64,000 nucleotides of DNA from Tomitella biformata AHU 1821 (GTDB lineage: Bacteria; Actinomycetota; Actinomycetes; Mycobacteriales; Mycobacteriaceae), in contig NZ_BAVQ01000025.1 of assembly GCF_000524475.1 (NCBI RefSeq), forward strand, positions 37,516 through 101,515, in the 5' to 3' direction. Shown here piece by piece: positions 36,018 through 45,859 of the stretch (its first letter is position 1; every line of letters begins with the position of its first letter). Below the pieces are notes generated by a model. That model had not been told where the DNA came from and ran no database searches. It was given only the letters and a program-made list of their open reading frames with translations. Made by a program: the position numbers and the translations under genes.

Positions 36018-38255
36018 ATGACCGAGAATTTTGCCACCACCGTTCTGGGCGCTGCCCGGATTGGCCCGGGCCGCGAGCTGAAGAGGGCCGTGGAATCGTA
36101 TTGGGCCGGGCGCATCGACGCCGACGCGCTGCACACAGTCGGCTTCGAGCTTCGCCGGGACGGCCTCGCCGCATTGGCCGCGGCGGGCCTGGACTCGGTG
36201 CCCGTCGGCACCTTCTCGTATTACGACCACATGCTCGACATGTCCGTCCTGCTCGGCGCGCTGCCGGCGCGGGTCGCGGGCATCGAGGATGAGCTCGACC
36301 GCTACTTCGCGGCCGCCCGCGGCAACGACACAGTGCAGCCGCTGGAGATGACCAAGTGGTTCGACACCAATTACCACTACCTGGTCCCGGAACTCTCCGC
36401 CTCGACCGAGTTCGCCCTCAACCCCGCCAAGATCCTGGGCGAGCTCGAAGATGCCCTGGCGCAAGGTATCCCGGCCCGCCCCGTGGTGATCGGACCCATC
36501 ACGTACCTGCTGCTGTCCAAGGCGCTCGACGGCTCCAATCTGCTGGATCGCCTCGACGACCTGCTGCCGCTCTACGTCTCGTTGCTGGGCCAGTTGCGGG
36601 CCGCGGGCGCGCAGTGGGTCCAGATCGACGAGCCCGCGCTCGTCAAGGACCTCGACGCGGACCAGATCGCCACCGTCTCCCGCGTGTACGAGACCCTGTC
36701 GTCGGCGGTAGATCGTCCGGCCATCCTGGTCGCCTCGTACTTCGGGCGCTTGGGCGAGGCGCTGCCCGCGCTGGCTGCCACCGAGATTGAGGGCGTCGCC
36801 CTGGACCTCGTCGCCGGAGCCGTTCCCGCCGTCCCCCTCAACGGCAAGCTTCTGGTCGCCGGCGTGGTGGACGGGCGCAACATCTGGCGCACGGACCTCG
36901 ACAACGCGCTCACCACTCTGCGCTCGCTGGCTGGCCCCGTCGCCGTGTCCACCTCATGCTCGCTCCTGCACGTGCCATACACCCTGGCCGCGGAGACCGG
37001 GATCGACGATGCGCTGCGCGGGTGGCTGGCATTCGGCGCGGAGAAGCTCAGCGAGGTCGCACTGCTATCCCACGCGGTGGCCGAGGGTGTCGACTCCGTC
37101 GCCCGGCCCCTGGCCGCCGCCCGGGCTGCCCTCGCCACCCGCGCCACCGATCCGCGACTGAACAATCCCGCGGTGCGCGCACGATTGGCGGGCCTGACCG
37201 ATTCCGATGCCCGACGCGGCGATGATCGCGCCGCCGCCCAGGCCGAGGCGATCGCCCTGCCGGTGCTGCCGATGACGACCATCGGGTCCTTCCCCCAGAC
37301 CGCGCAGATCCGCGTGGCCCGCGCCGAGCTGCGCAAGGGCCTCATCGACGAGGCGGAGTACACCTCGCGGATGAAGCGCGAGATTGCCGACGTCATCGAT
37401 CTGCAGGAGAACCTCGGCATCGATGTGCTGGTGCACGGCGAGCCCGAGCGCAATGACATGGTGCAGTACTTCGCCGAGCAGCTCGACGGCTTCTTCGCCA
37501 CGCAGAGCGGCTGGGTGCAGTCCTATGGCTCGCGCTGCGTGCGCCCGCCGGTGCTGTTCGGCGACGTCAGCCGGCCCGCGCCGATGACCGTCGACTGGGC
37601 CCACTACGCGCAGAATCTGACCACGAAACCGGTCAAGGGCATGCTCACGGGACCGGTCACCATTCTGGCCTGGGCGTTCGTGCGCGACGATCAGCCGCTG
37701 GCCGAGACCGCCGACCAGGTTGCCCTGGCCATCCGCGACGAGACCGTCGACTTGGAGGCCGCCGGCATCAAGGTAATCCAGGTCGATGAGCCCGCGCTGC
37801 GCGAGCTCCTCCCCCTCCGCAATGCCGATAAGCAGCCCTATCTCGACTGGGCTGTGCGGGCGTTCCGGATCTCCACCTCGGGTGTCGCGGATGTGACCTC
37901 GGTCCACACACACCTGTGCTACTCGGAGTTTGGCGAGGTGATCGACGCAATTGTCGCCCTCGACGCCGACGTGACCTCGATCGAGGCGGCGCGCTCGCAC
38001 ATGGAGGTCCTCCGCGATCTCAACGAGGTGGGCTTCCATCTGGGCGTCGGCCCCGGCGTGTATGACATCCACTCGCCGCGCGTGCCCTCCGTCGTGGAAA
38101 TCGAGCGGCTCCTCCGCGAGGCGCTCGATGCCGTGCCAGCCTCCCGGTTGTGGGTGAACCCGGACTGCGGGCTCAAGACCCGCGGCACCACCGAGGTCGA
38201 GGAGTCGCTCCGCAATATGGTCGAGGCGACGCTAATGGTCCGCGCTCGGCTCTAG
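36018..38255 (+). CDS. metE: Cobalamin-independent methionine synthase MetE
   Basis: 745 residues from the ATG at 36018 with GGAG upstream; an ATG 12 bp earlier is less likely. Two TIM barrels joined: the N-terminal part starts [20 protein letters not shown], and the catalytic part starts [20 protein letters not shown]. Zinc ligands are in [15 protein letters not shown] and [12 protein letters not shown]. It transfers methyl from methyltetrahydropteroyl-glutamate to homocysteine. A B12 riboswitch precedes it, so the cell presumably also has a B12-dependent MetH. Its last 4 bp overlap the end of the convergent LuxR gene. Confidence 0.97.
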   Translation: MTENFATTVLGAARIGPGRELKRAVESYWAGRIDADALHTVGFELRRDGLAALAAAGLDSVPVGTFSYYDHMLDMSVLLGALPARVAGIEDELDRYFAAARGNDTVQPLEMTKWFDTNYHYLVPELSASTEFALNPAKILGELEDALAQGIPARPVVIGPITYLLLSKALDGSNLLDRLDDLLPLYVSLLGQLRAAGAQWVQIDEPALVKDLDADQIATVSRVYETLSSAVDRPAILVASYFGRLGEALPALAATEIEGVALDLVAGAVPAVPLNGKLLVAGVVDGRNIWRTDLDNALTTLRSLAGPVAVSTSCSLLHVPYTLAAETGIDDALRGWLAFGAEKLSEVALLSHAVAEGVDSVARPLAAARAALATRATDPRLNNPAVRARLAGLTDSDARRGDDRAAAQAEAIALPVLPMTTIGSFPQTAQIRVARAELRKGLIDEAEYTSRMKREIADVIDLQENLGIDVLVHGEPERNDMVQYFAEQLDGFFATQSGWVQSYGSRCVRPPVLFGDVSRPAPMTVDWAHYAQNLTTKPVKGMLTGPVTILAWAFVRDDQPLAETADQVALAIRDETVDLEAAGIKVIQVDEPALRELLPLRNADKQPYLDWAVRAFRISTSGVADVTSVHTHLCYSEFGEVIDAIVALDADVTSIEAARSHMEVLRDLNEVGFHLGVGPGVYDIHSPRVPSVVEIERLLREALDAVPASRLWVNPDCGLKTRGTTEVEESLRNMVEATLMVRARL

Positions 38256-39061
38256 AGCAATCCGCCCCGGCGCGCGGCCACCACGGCCTCGATGCGGTTA
38301 TTGACGTCCAGCTTGCGCATGGCGGTCCGCAGGTAGCTCTTCACCGTCTCCGCGCCGACGCCCATCTGCTCCCCGATCACCGCGTTGGTCCGCCCCACCG
38401 CAACGTGCATGAGGACCTCGGTCTCACGCGGGCTCAGCGGCGACCTGGTGAGGATCTCGATCTGGTCCGGTGTGGGCAGCCCCTTTAGGAGCCTGAGCAG
38501 TTGGCCCTGGATCTGCTCATCGTCGACTCGTCCCGCCAGTTCGAAGAGCTGCTCGCGGACCGCGGCCGCGTCGAGCCCCGCTTTCGGGAAGGCCTCGACG
38601 GCGGGGCTCTGCGCCTCGAATGCGTCACGCACCGCGAGGTCCTGCTCCAGCACACGCCCGGCGGTGATCACGGAGTCAACCACGCGATCTCCCACGCTGA
38701 CGTTGGTGCGCAACGCCCCATAGAGCACCGCCCGCACGGATCGGCCGACCACCACCGGAACGCCGACCATCGTGCGGATGCCCTCACCGACGACAGCCTC
38801 GTCGTAGTCGTGGGTGATGGCCTCGGCCCGGGCATAGTCGTTGACGATCACCGGCCTGCGCAGCGCCATCGCCTTGCCGCCCAACCCGGACCCCGACTCG
38901 ACGCGTAGTCCGCGCATTGTGCCGCTCTGCGCGCCGATAAACTCGGTGATCTGCAGCCTGTCAGTGCCGGTCAACGCGCCGCCGAACAACATCGGCAGGC
39001 CGGACTCCAGGCGCAAACGGGCCAGAGCGTCACGGATTGCCGCGCGGTCTTCGTTTGTCAC
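38252..39061 (-). CDS. LuxR-type regulator with N-terminal GAF-like domain (RamA-like)
   Basis: 269 residues, GTG start with GAGGAG upstream. The N-terminal 150 residues look GAF-like ([40 protein letters not shown]). The C-terminal LuxR helix-turn-helix reads [20 protein letters not shown] to [20 protein letters not shown]. The layout resembles RamA, the acetate-metabolism regulator of corynebacteria, but other regulators share it. The target is unknown. Confidence 0.78.
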   Translation of the reverse strand: MTNEDRAAIRDALARLRLESGLPMLFGGALTGTDRLQITEFIGAQSGTMRGLRVESGSGLGGKAMALRRPVIVNDYARAEAITHDYDEAVVGEGIRTMVGVPVVVGRSVRAVLYGALRTNVSVGDRVVDSVITAGRVLEQDLAVRDAFEAQSPAVEAFPKAGLDAAAVREQLFELAGRVDDEQIQGQLLRLLKGLPTPDQIEILTRSPLSPRETEVLMHVAVGRTNAVIGEQMGVGAETVKSYLRTAMRKLDVNNRIEAVVAARRGGLL

Positions 39062-39162
39062 CCCTGCTCCTCTTGTCCTTGGCCATATCCTGCGCTCATC
39101 TTAGACTCGCAGGCCGGGAGAACTGCGTGGGCAGAGTATCGCGGTCGGTATAGTTCCAGGAC

Positions 39163-39681
39163 ATGGCCACTGTCCCCCTCCCCGCCGACCCCATCGCCGA
39201 AGCCCATCGGCAGTGGGGCGCACACGGCTGGGGTGATGTGGCCGATGGCATGGCCGCGGTGACTTCGGTGATGCGTGCCCACCAGATCATGCTCAGCCGG
39301 GTGGAGCGGGTCCTCAAACCGCACGGCCTGACCTTCGCCCGGTACGAGATGTTGATGCTGCTGCTGTTCACTCGCAGCGGCGCACTGCCGATGGCCAAGG
39401 CCAGTGCCCGCCTGCAGGTGCATCCGACGAGCGTGACCAATGTCGTGGACAGGCTCGAGGCCGTCGGGCTGGTGCAGCGGCAGGCGCACCCGAGCGATCG
39501 CCGCACCACACTGGTCGAGATCACCGACGCCGGCCGGGAATTGGCGATGGCCACCACCGCCGAGCTCAATACCGTCGTGTTCGGCCAGCCGGGTATCGAC
39601 CAGGAGGCCGTGACGTCGCTGGTCGATGTGCTCACAGACCTGCGCCGCGACGCCGGAGATTTCGTCGCCCCCGACTCATAG
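39163..39681 (+). CDS. MarR family transcriptional regulator
   Basis: 172 residues. Winged helix with LPMAKASARLQVHPTSVTNV, VDRLEAVGLVQRQAHPSDRR and TTLVEITDAGRELA, the typical recognition helix and wing. The N-terminus begins after a 100-bp gap divergent from the LuxR gene. Its neighbours give no clear target or ligand. Confidence 0.85.
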   Translation: MATVPLPADPIAEAHRQWGAHGWGDVADGMAAVTSVMRAHQIMLSRVERVLKPHGLTFARYEMLMLLLFTRSGALPMAKASARLQVHPTSVTNVVDRLEAVGLVQRQAHPSDRRTTLVEITDAGRELAMATTAELNTVVFGQPGIDQEAVTSLVDVLTDLRRDAGDFVAPDS

Positions 39682-39699
39682 TCGGCGCATAATCGGGTG

Positions 39700-40557
39700 A
39701 TGGAGCCCCAGCTGATGTTTGTCCGGGCCACGTCCTCCGTCCCCGGCATCTCGGCCATCTATGGCTACGAGAGCACGGGCCAGCCGGTGGGCGTGCACCA
39801 GGGCGTGCCATCGGGCAGCCTCACGGTGGTCATCAGCCTCGACGACCCCATTGAGATGGCGGACGACGCAGAGAGTTGGCAGCGGGGTCGGACCCGCGCA
39901 CACGACGCCTTGGTGTCTGGGCTGCACACCCGGCCCGCTTACATCCGGCAACCGGTGAGCGAGCGCGGTATCCAGCTCGCCGTGCATCCGCTCGCTGCCC
40001 GCCGATTGTTTGGCATGCCCACGGCCGAGCTGGCGCAACGCACGTGGGAGGCGGAGTCTGTGCTCGGCCCCGACGCCCGCCAACTCCGTCAGCGCCTACA
40101 CGAGATCGACTCGTGGCCAGCTAGATTGGCTGCCGTCGAGGAATACTTCACGACTCGGGCGGGGCTCCCCTCCACAGTCCGGCGGGAGGTCACCGGCGCC
40201 TGGTCATGCTTGGCGAGCGCAGGCGGCGCGAGGTCAGTCGCCGAGCTCGCCGACGAAGTCGGGGTGAGCGAGCGCCAACTATCTAAGCTGATGACCCAGG
40301 AGCTTGGCGTCGGCCCCAAAATGCTCGCCCGGCTGCTGCGCTTCGACCACGCGCTCGGGCGCATCGGGGCCCAGGTCCGAGCGGGGACCACACCGAACTT
40401 GGCAGAAATAGCCGTCCGCTGCGGATTCTATGATCAGTCCCACCTGGCGCGTGATTTCCACCTGTTCACAGACCGTGCACCCAGTCGCTTCGTTGCCGAT
40501 GAGTTCCGAAATATCCAAGCCGGCGGACATCAACCTCCGACAGGATTGACGTCATGA
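39700..40557 (+). CDS. AraC family transcriptional regulator
   Basis: About 285 residues; ATG at 39700, or the GTG just before it. The C-terminal AraC region has VAELADEVGVSERQLSKLMT and LAEIAVRCGFYDQSHLARDF, the two helix-turn-helix motifs. The N-terminal part (HQGVPSGSLTVVISLDDPIE, QLAVHPLAARRLFGMP) is the AraC subgroup often paired with VOC-family genes. It overlaps the downstream VOC gene by 4 bp, so the two are co-expressed. Confidence 0.85.
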   Translation: MEPQLMFVRATSSVPGISAIYGYESTGQPVGVHQGVPSGSLTVVISLDDPIEMADDAESWQRGRTRAHDALVSGLHTRPAYIRQPVSERGIQLAVHPLAARRLFGMPTAELAQRTWEAESVLGPDARQLRQRLHEIDSWPARLAAVEEYFTTRAGLPSTVRREVTGAWSCLASAGGARSVAELADEVGVSERQLSKLMTQELGVGPKMLARLLRFDHALGRIGAQVRAGTTPNLAEIAVRCGFYDQSHLARDFHLFTDRAPSRFVADEFRNIQAGGHQPPTGLTS

Positions 40558-40952
40558 ACACACCAGCACCGACGGTATGGCCGACTTTGCAAGCACGCGA
40601 CGCGCGGGCGCTGATCGATTGGCTCGTCGGCACCCTCGGGTTCGAGGAGACCGCGGCCTATACGGAGGACGGCAAGATAGCCCACGCACAGCTCGATTGG
40701 CCCGAGGGCGGCGGCATCATGCTTGGCGACCACAAACCGGATGGCGAGTGGAGCCTGCCACCGGGGACTTTCGGCGCATATGTGGTGACCGAGCACGTGG
40801 ATGCGCTCTACGAGCGGGCCAAGGCCGCCGGCGCGACGATCATCCGCCACGTCGCGGACCAGGACTACGGCAACCGCGAATTCGCCGTGGCGGACCCCGA
40901 GGGCAATCAGTGGAGCTTCGGCCCCTATCGCGGGGAGCCTCGGAGGTCCTGA
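40554..40952 (+). CDS. VOC family protein (glyoxalase/bleomycin resistance fold)
   Basis: 132 residues with the VOC pattern: LIDWLVGTLGFEETAAYTED, HAQLDWPEGGGIMLGD, VDALYERAKAAGATI and FAVADPEGNQWSFG. Probably a metal-dependent dioxygenase, isomerase or ligand-binding protein; substrate unknown. It is translationally coupled to the AraC gene before it, which most likely controls it. Its 3' end is 7 bp from the convergent Crp/Fnr gene. Confidence 0.82.
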   Translation: MNTPAPTVWPTLQARDARALIDWLVGTLGFEETAAYTEDGKIAHAQLDWPEGGGIMLGDHKPDGEWSLPPGTFGAYVVTEHVDALYERAKAAGATIIRHVADQDYGNREFAVADPEGNQWSFGPYRGEPRRS

Positions 40953-40959
40953 GCGAAGG

Positions 40960-41712
40960 TCAGGCGGCGAGCGAACGCAGAGCGGGCAGGTTCAGGATCG
41001 ACGTCCACCGGCGGCCGGTCTCGATGACGCCGGCCTTCTGCAGGCGGCTCATCACCCGGCTGACGGACTCGGTGGTGGTGCCCGTCATCGCGGCGAGATC
41101 GCTGCGCGTGAGCGGCACCTGGATCAGCGTCGAATCCCCCTCCCGCTCCCCCATCTTGGCGGCGAGGGCCAGCAGCGCGCTGGCGACGCGTTGCTCGACG
41201 GAGCTGCCGGAGAGCAGCTTGACCGAGTGGCGGGCCTCCTCCAGCTGCCGCGCGAGGTCCCCGGCGACGGTGACCGCGACCTGCGGATGGCGGAGCATCA
41301 CCTCGCGGAAGTCGTCGCCCCTGATCCGCAGCACGCAGCAGACCGTCAACGCCTCGGCGCTGTCCGGGTAGTCGGTTCTACCCAGCGTGGGGAGGGTCCC
41401 GAAGAGCTGCCCGGGGCCAATGATGTCGACGACGACATCGCGGCCGGACTCCGTCGTGCGGCTCAGTTTGACCCTGCCCTCGGCCAGCACGAATAGGTGT
41501 TCCGCCGGGCCGCCGGCGGTGTAGATGTGAGCCCCCTCGCCAAAGCCTCGCACCTGCATGAGTGCGTCGATCTCGGCGATCGCGTCGTCCGCCAAGCCCC
41601 GGAAGTACTTGGCCTGCGAGATCACCTCCAGTCGGACGGCGACGGCGCAGTCATGCGGAACCTCGCAGGAGCGCAGTGGTGTGGAACGCCGGGACGGCTC
41701 GGGGACGGTCAT
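40960..41712 (-). CDS. Crp/Fnr family regulator with four cysteines
   Basis: 250 residues from the ATG at 41712; a second ATG seven codons upstream is possible. Cyclic-nucleotide-type sensor barrel (FGEGAHIYTAGGPAEHLFVL, GQLFGTLPTLG) and a Crp helix-turn-helix (PLTRSDLAAMTGTTTESVSR, VMSRLQKAGVIE). Cys16 and Cys22 near the N-terminus and Cys125-Cys126 could bind an iron-sulfur cluster or other metal or respond to redox, though the spacing differs from E. coli FNR. It stands head-to-tail with the P-type ATPase gene 37 bp upstream. Confidence 0.83.
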   Translation of the reverse strand: MTVPEPSRRSTPLRSCEVPHDCAVAVRLEVISQAKYFRGLADDAIAEIDALMQVRGFGEGAHIYTAGGPAEHLFVLAEGRVKLSRTTESGRDVVVDIIGPGQLFGTLPTLGRTDYPDSAEALTVCCVLRIRGDDFREVMLRHPQVAVTVAGDLARQLEEARHSVKLLSGSSVEQRVASALLALAAKMGEREGDSTLIQVPLTRSDLAAMTGTTTESVSRVMSRLQKAGVIETGRRWTSILNLPALRSLAA

Positions 41713-41749
41713 GATGTCCCCGAGCCTAGCCAACCGTCGCGCTAACCGG

Positions 41750-43663
41750 TCAAACCTTCACTAGCTCCGGCTCGTGCGTGGCCTGCGCGATCTGCCGCTG
41801 GTTGCGGTGACGGCGGAGCAGTCGCATCGCGTTGGCGATGACGATGAGCACCGACGCCTGGTGCACGAGCATTCCGAGTGCCATGGTGACGCCGCCGAAC
41901 AGGACCCCTGCGAGCAGCACGGTGACGGTGATCATCGCGACGGCGATGTTCTGCCGCATGTTGTTCACGGTGCGGCGGGCCAGCGAGATCGCCTCGGGCA
42001 GTTTCAGCAGGTCGTCGCCCATCAGCGCGATATCCGCGGTCTCGACGGCCACCGCCGAGCCGGCCGCGCCCATCGCCACGCCGATGTCGGCGGTGGCCAG
42101 CGCGGGCGCGTCGTTGACGCCGTCGCCCACCATCGCGACCACGTGGCCTTGGCGCTGCAGCTCCGCGACCGCGTCGAGCTTGTCCTCCGGCAGGAGGCTG
42201 GCGCGGACCTCGTCGACGCCGGCGATCTTGCCGATCGCCTCGCCGACCAGGCGGGTGTCGCCGGTCAGCATGATGACCTTCTTGACGCCGTTCTTGCGCA
42301 ACTGCTGGACCATGGAGGCCGCGGCGGGGCGAACCTCGTCGGCGACGCCGATGATGCCGAGCACCTGCTCGTCCACCGCGATAATCATCGGGGTCCGGCC
42401 CTGGGCCGCTAGCTCATCCGCGGCGGCGGCGGCCTCGCCCTGCTCCACGCCGAACTGGTCGAGGAGCGCGAGGTTGCCCACCAGGACCCGGCGGCCGTCC
42501 ACCTGCACGACGATCCCCTTGCCCATCACGGGCTCGGTGTGATCGGGTAGCCCCGGCACGCTAAGCCCCTCGGCCGCGGCGGCCTCCAGGATCGGCCTAG
42601 CCAGTGGGTGCTCCGAGCCGGCCTCGGCGCGCGCCGCCCAGCCGAGCACCTGCGCGCGGTCCAGGCCCTCGCCCAGCACCACCACGTCGGTGAGCTTGGG
42701 CCGTCCGACGGTCAGGGTGCCGGTCTTGTCCACCGCGACCACGTCGATCTTGGCCGAGGTCTCGAGGAACTCGCCGCCCTTGATCAGGATCCCGTCCTTC
42801 GCGGCGCGGCCGATGCCGGCCACGATCGAGACGGGGATCGAGATGACCAGCGCGCCGGGGCAGCCGATGACCAGCAGGGTCAGTCCGAGCACCACGTTGC
42901 CGGTGAGGACGCCGACGACAATCGCCAAGACCATGATGCCGGGGGTATACCAGGCGGAGAAGCGGTCCATGAACTGCTGGGTGCGCGCCTTCGCATCTTG
43001 GGCGTCCTCGACGCGGTGGATGATGCGGGCGAGGGTGGTGTCGGCGCCGATGCCAGTCGCCCGCACCTGTAGGAAGCCGCCGTTCGAGACGGTGCCGGCG
43101 AAAACCTTGTCGCCTGTGCTCTTCTCCACGGGCAGCGACTCGCCGGTGATCGAGGCCTCGTCCAGCGTCCCGACGCCGTCGAGGACCACGCCGTCGACCG
43201 GCACCTTCGAGCCGTTCTTGACCAGGACTACCTCGCCCATGATCACCTCGCCGGCGGGGATCTCGACCTGCTCCCCGTCCCGCATCACGACGGCGATATC
43301 GGGGGCGACGGCGACTAGTTCCGCGAGCGCCGATCGGGTCTTGTTCAGGGTCGCCTGCTCAAGAGCGTGCCCGATGGCGAAGAGGAAGGTGACCGCCGCG
43401 GCCTCCCAGTACTCGCCGATGATGATCGCGCCGACGGCCGCAACGGTCACCAAGAGGTCGATGCCGATGACCGTCGCGGTGAGCGCCCGGAACGCCTTGA
43501 TGGCGATCGGGGTGCCAGCGACGATCGCCGCCCCGACCATCACGATGTCGCTGGCCGTGTCGTTGCCAATCGCCCTCGCGACGAGGATCGAGAGGAGAAT
43601 CAGCAGTCCCGAGACGAGCGGGATCCGCCAGCGCCTATGGCCTAGTGCGCGTAGCTTGCCCAT
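41750..43663 (-). CDS. Heavy-metal P1B-type ATPase with CPG motif
   Basis: 637 residues. TGES actuator loop at 174-177, phosphorylation site DKTGTLT (Asp312), hinge MVGDGVNDAPAL. The transmembrane metal site reads IGCPGALVISIP (Cys268-Pro-Gly270) instead of the common CPC. About eight membrane segments; no N-terminal metal-binding domain, because that is a separate gene 45 bp upstream. The last residues (RHRNQRQIAQATHEPELV) contain two His. It exports, or possibly imports, a metal cation; Zn/Cd/Cu cannot be told apart here. Confidence 0.88.
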   Translation of the reverse strand: MGKLRALGHRRWRIPLVSGLLILLSILVARAIGNDTASDIVMVGAAIVAGTPIAIKAFRALTATVIGIDLLVTVAAVGAIIIGEYWEAAAVTFLFAIGHALEQATLNKTRSALAELVAVAPDIAVVMRDGEQVEIPAGEVIMGEVVLVKNGSKVPVDGVVLDGVGTLDEASITGESLPVEKSTGDKVFAGTVSNGGFLQVRATGIGADTTLARIIHRVEDAQDAKARTQQFMDRFSAWYTPGIMVLAIVVGVLTGNVVLGLTLLVIGCPGALVISIPVSIVAGIGRAAKDGILIKGGEFLETSAKIDVVAVDKTGTLTVGRPKLTDVVVLGEGLDRAQVLGWAARAEAGSEHPLARPILEAAAAEGLSVPGLPDHTEPVMGKGIVVQVDGRRVLVGNLALLDQFGVEQGEAAAAADELAAQGRTPMIIAVDEQVLGIIGVADEVRPAAASMVQQLRKNGVKKVIMLTGDTRLVGEAIGKIAGVDEVRASLLPEDKLDAVAELQRQGHVVAMVGDGVNDAPALATADIGVAMGAAGSAVAVETADIALMGDDLLKLPEAISLARRTVNNMRQNIAVAMITVTVLLAGVLFGGVTMALGMLVHQASVLIVIANAMRLLRRHRNQRQIAQATHEPELVKV

Positions 43664-43708
43664 GATCTTTTCCTTTCCAACGAGGGTGAGGGACTAGAAC
43701 GCCGACAT

Positions 43709-43939
43709 CTAGAAAGCTGAGGGCTTGGCGACGTAGCCGGCCTTCGCGACCGCGGCCACGATGTCCTCGACGCTCGCGATCGCCGGATCATGCTCGACCT
43801 CGATGCGTGCGGAGGCGAAATGCACCTTGACCTTGCTGACGCCCTTGAGTTTGCCGACCCGCTTCTCAATTTTCTCGACGCAGGACGGGCAGGAGAACCC
43901 CTCGGCCCGGAGAAGCAATTTATTGGCGACCGCGCTCAT
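43709..43939 (-). CDS. Heavy-metal-associated domain protein (CopZ-like metallochaperone)
   Basis: 76 residues forming one HMA ferredoxin-like fold. The metal site is FSCPSCVEKIEKRVG (CxxC at Cys17 and Cys20), followed by LKGVSKVKVHFASARIEVEH. It probably hands metal to the adjacent ATPase, which lacks this domain. Same operon, 45-bp gap. Confidence 0.88.
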   Translation of the reverse strand: MSAVANKLLLRAEGFSCPSCVEKIEKRVGKLKGVSKVKVHFASARIEVEHDPAIASVEDIVAAVAKAGYVAKPSAF

Positions 43940-44074
43940 CTTCTTGATCCCTTCGAATTCGATTTCCAGACCACCTGGCCTGGTAGATCGAACATTAAGA
44001 CAGCAGAAGCGGTGCGACCATGATCCAGGTCAATTGTCTGCATATGCAGGAGGGAAGGTGACACACGGCACTTG

Positions 44075-44088
44075 ATAAGTGCACTTAT
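44075..44088. promoter_or_regulatory. Palindrome upstream of the metal ATPase operon
   Basis: Perfect 14-bp palindrome ATAAGTGCACTTAT, 135 bp before the HMA gene start and 8 bp past the end of the convergent-side gene. It is AT-rich in a GC-rich setting. It could bind a metal-responsive repressor. Confidence 0.45.
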
Positions 44089-44096
44089 TTGCGCAA

Positions 44097-45161
44097 TTAA
44101 GGCAAGGCTAAGAATAGCTCAGATAACGCTTTTTCCTTTGACTTTGTGAATGTTGCGAACGGCATCGCGTCGATCTGACCGTTTTTCGGGGTGCCGCCCT
44201 TTTTCCAGGTGCCCACGATGCGGCCGTCCGCGACGACGGTTCCGCGGAACATCCCGTTGTTGCCGGGCACCACCTGGCCAGCGTGCTCTGCTGGCAGCGC
44301 CGCGGAACGGTCGCCATAGCCGAGGATGAACTCGTCGAAGCCCGGCAGCAACAGCATGCGCTGGGCATCGGTCCGGTGCTCCGCAAGCAGGTCCGGAGTC
44401 TGTGGGTCCATGAGGTACTCGGCGCCGTCCGCCGTCATCGAGTCCAAGTGCGGCCGCGCGATCGCCAGCCCCGCCTTGATATCTGGCTGCGTCAGCTTCG
44501 TCCACCACGCGAAGTCCTTGATCGTGGCCGGACCGTGGCTGCGGAAGTAGCGCAGGACCCACTCGCCGAGGGACTCTTCCCTGGTCAGTTGGCGTGGGCT
44601 CGCGACCCATTCGTCGAGCAGCACCAGCGATTGCGCGCCGCCCTGATACGGCCCGAAGCACAGCAGCCCATCCCACGCCAGATGTGCGAGCAGGTGGTAG
44701 CTCCGACCCACCTCCCCGAGCAGTCCATCCTTCTCCCACAACTCAATCAGCTCCGCCCTCCGCAGGGCCCTGCCCCCACTGAGCGCCTCGACGGCCAGCT
44801 CGCCCGCCCGCGCCAGCCGGCGGTCGTCGATGTCGAGCTCGACGCGTCGGCGCGCGGCCGACTTCATGACGCGCGGAGCGGTGAGCGCGAGCATCCAACC
44901 CAGATCCTCCGCCGGCACCAGATGCAGCGTGCCGCGCATGGGCCAGGACCGGACTATCTCCCCCGCGTTCATCGCCTCAACGACGAGCCCACGGTCAACA
45001 GTGCTGGTGCGCAACGCAGTTGAGATCATCGCGCCGGGCAGGTCCTGGCCCTGCATCGCGGTCAGGTGTCGGACCACTTCGCCGGCCGAGCCGAATCCCG
45101 GGCCGATGATTCGCTGCGCGGCCAGGCGCAGGAGCGCGATCTCACGATTGGACATAGCCAA
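44097..45161 (-). CDS. Winged-helix protein of the AlkZ/YcaQ DNA glycosylase-like family
   Basis: 354 residues, HTH_42 (AlkZ-like) family. The N-terminal segment LTAMQGQDLPGAMISTALR carries a Q-x-Q motif (Gln37, Gln39) in the position of the AlkZ catalytic motif. IVRSWPMRGTLHLVPAEDLG and the C-terminal LLLPGFDEFILGYGDRSA are family blocks. Known members unhook interstrand crosslinks or excise alkylated bases; many actinobacterial ones are uncharacterised. It stands alone on the minus strand. Confidence 0.8.
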   Translation of the reverse strand: MAMSNREIALLRLAAQRIIGPGFGSAGEVVRHLTAMQGQDLPGAMISTALRTSTVDRGLVVEAMNAGEIVRSWPMRGTLHLVPAEDLGWMLALTAPRVMKSAARRRVELDIDDRRLARAGELAVEALSGGRALRRAELIELWEKDGLLGEVGRSYHLLAHLAWDGLLCFGPYQGGAQSLVLLDEWVASPRQLTREESLGEWVLRYFRSHGPATIKDFAWWTKLTQPDIKAGLAIARPHLDSMTADGAEYLMDPQTPDLLAEHRTDAQRMLLLPGFDEFILGYGDRSAALPAEHAGQVVPGNNGMFRGTVVADGRIVGTWKKGGTPKNGQIDAMPFATFTKSKEKALSELFLALP

Positions 45162-45224
45162 TCGTATCCACCCGATCTGTCAGCCGGCACGGACGTCGAG
45201 GCCAGGATCGGTACGATAGTCGGT

Positions 45225-45748
45225 ATGGCCGCCGGGAGAATGGGCCGGGCAAACGTGATCGCGGCAAGCCTCATGCCACGCCGCACGGAACTGCTCGCGG
45301 CCCTGTCCCTGGCTTTTGACCTCGGCCTCGGGCGGCCAATGGAACACCCCACATACTCGCCGACGTGTTCGGCAACGACCTCAGCTTCAGGGCGGACGCG
45401 CAGTTCGCCTCGGCGACTGCCCTGGCCGACCAATTGGGGGTCGAGCCGGAAGTGACTCGACGACTCGCCTTCACCTTCGAGCGCTGGGACGGTGCCGGCT
45501 TGCCTGCGGGATGTCGGCACGAGCAGATTCCGCTCGAGGTGCGGATTGTGCACCTCAGCAACACCTGTGAGGTATTCGCCCGGGCACGAGGCACTCAGGC
45601 CGCTATGGAGATGGCGAGGAGCCGACGCGGCACCCAGTTCGATCCCGCACTCGCGGACTTATTTTCACCGCCAGCCTCTGCGCCTCGAAGTACGGGATCG
45701 TCGACCAACTGGAGATGCCCTACTGAGAATGGGGCATTTGCCCCATGA
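45225..45748 (+). pseudogene. Decayed HD-domain (HD-GYP-like) phosphohydrolase/regulator gene
   Basis: The first frame (ATG at 45225) gives RRTELLAALSLAFDLGLGRP then fails at about 45346. A second frame resumes as ILADVFGNDLSFRADA and continues FTFERWDGAGLPAGC, VRIVHLSNTCEVFARARGTQ and RRGTQFDPALADLF. These are blocks of the HD-domain proteins found with LuxR domains in actinobacteria. The HD metal region between them is deleted, and the C-terminal part is missing or frameshifted. Confidence 0.65.
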
Positions 45749-45803
45749 GATACCCGCCGCGTGTGCCTACCGTCAAGGTTGCACACCATCGCAGGAGGCC
45801 ACC

Positions 45804-45842
45804 ATGGCCAGAATCCGCGGTTCGCGTCAGCGTTCCGGATGA
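45804..45842 (+). CDS. Possible 12-residue leader peptide before a methyltransferase gene
   Basis: ATG with a near-perfect ribosome site (GCAGGAGG, 5 bp spacing) encodes MARIRGSRQRSG and stops 17 bp before the methyltransferase start. It is basic (four Arg). It may be a regulatory leader, a relic, or chance. Confidence 0.35.
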   Translation: MARIRGSRQRSG

Positions 45843-45859
45843 GATGAAGGGACACCCCG

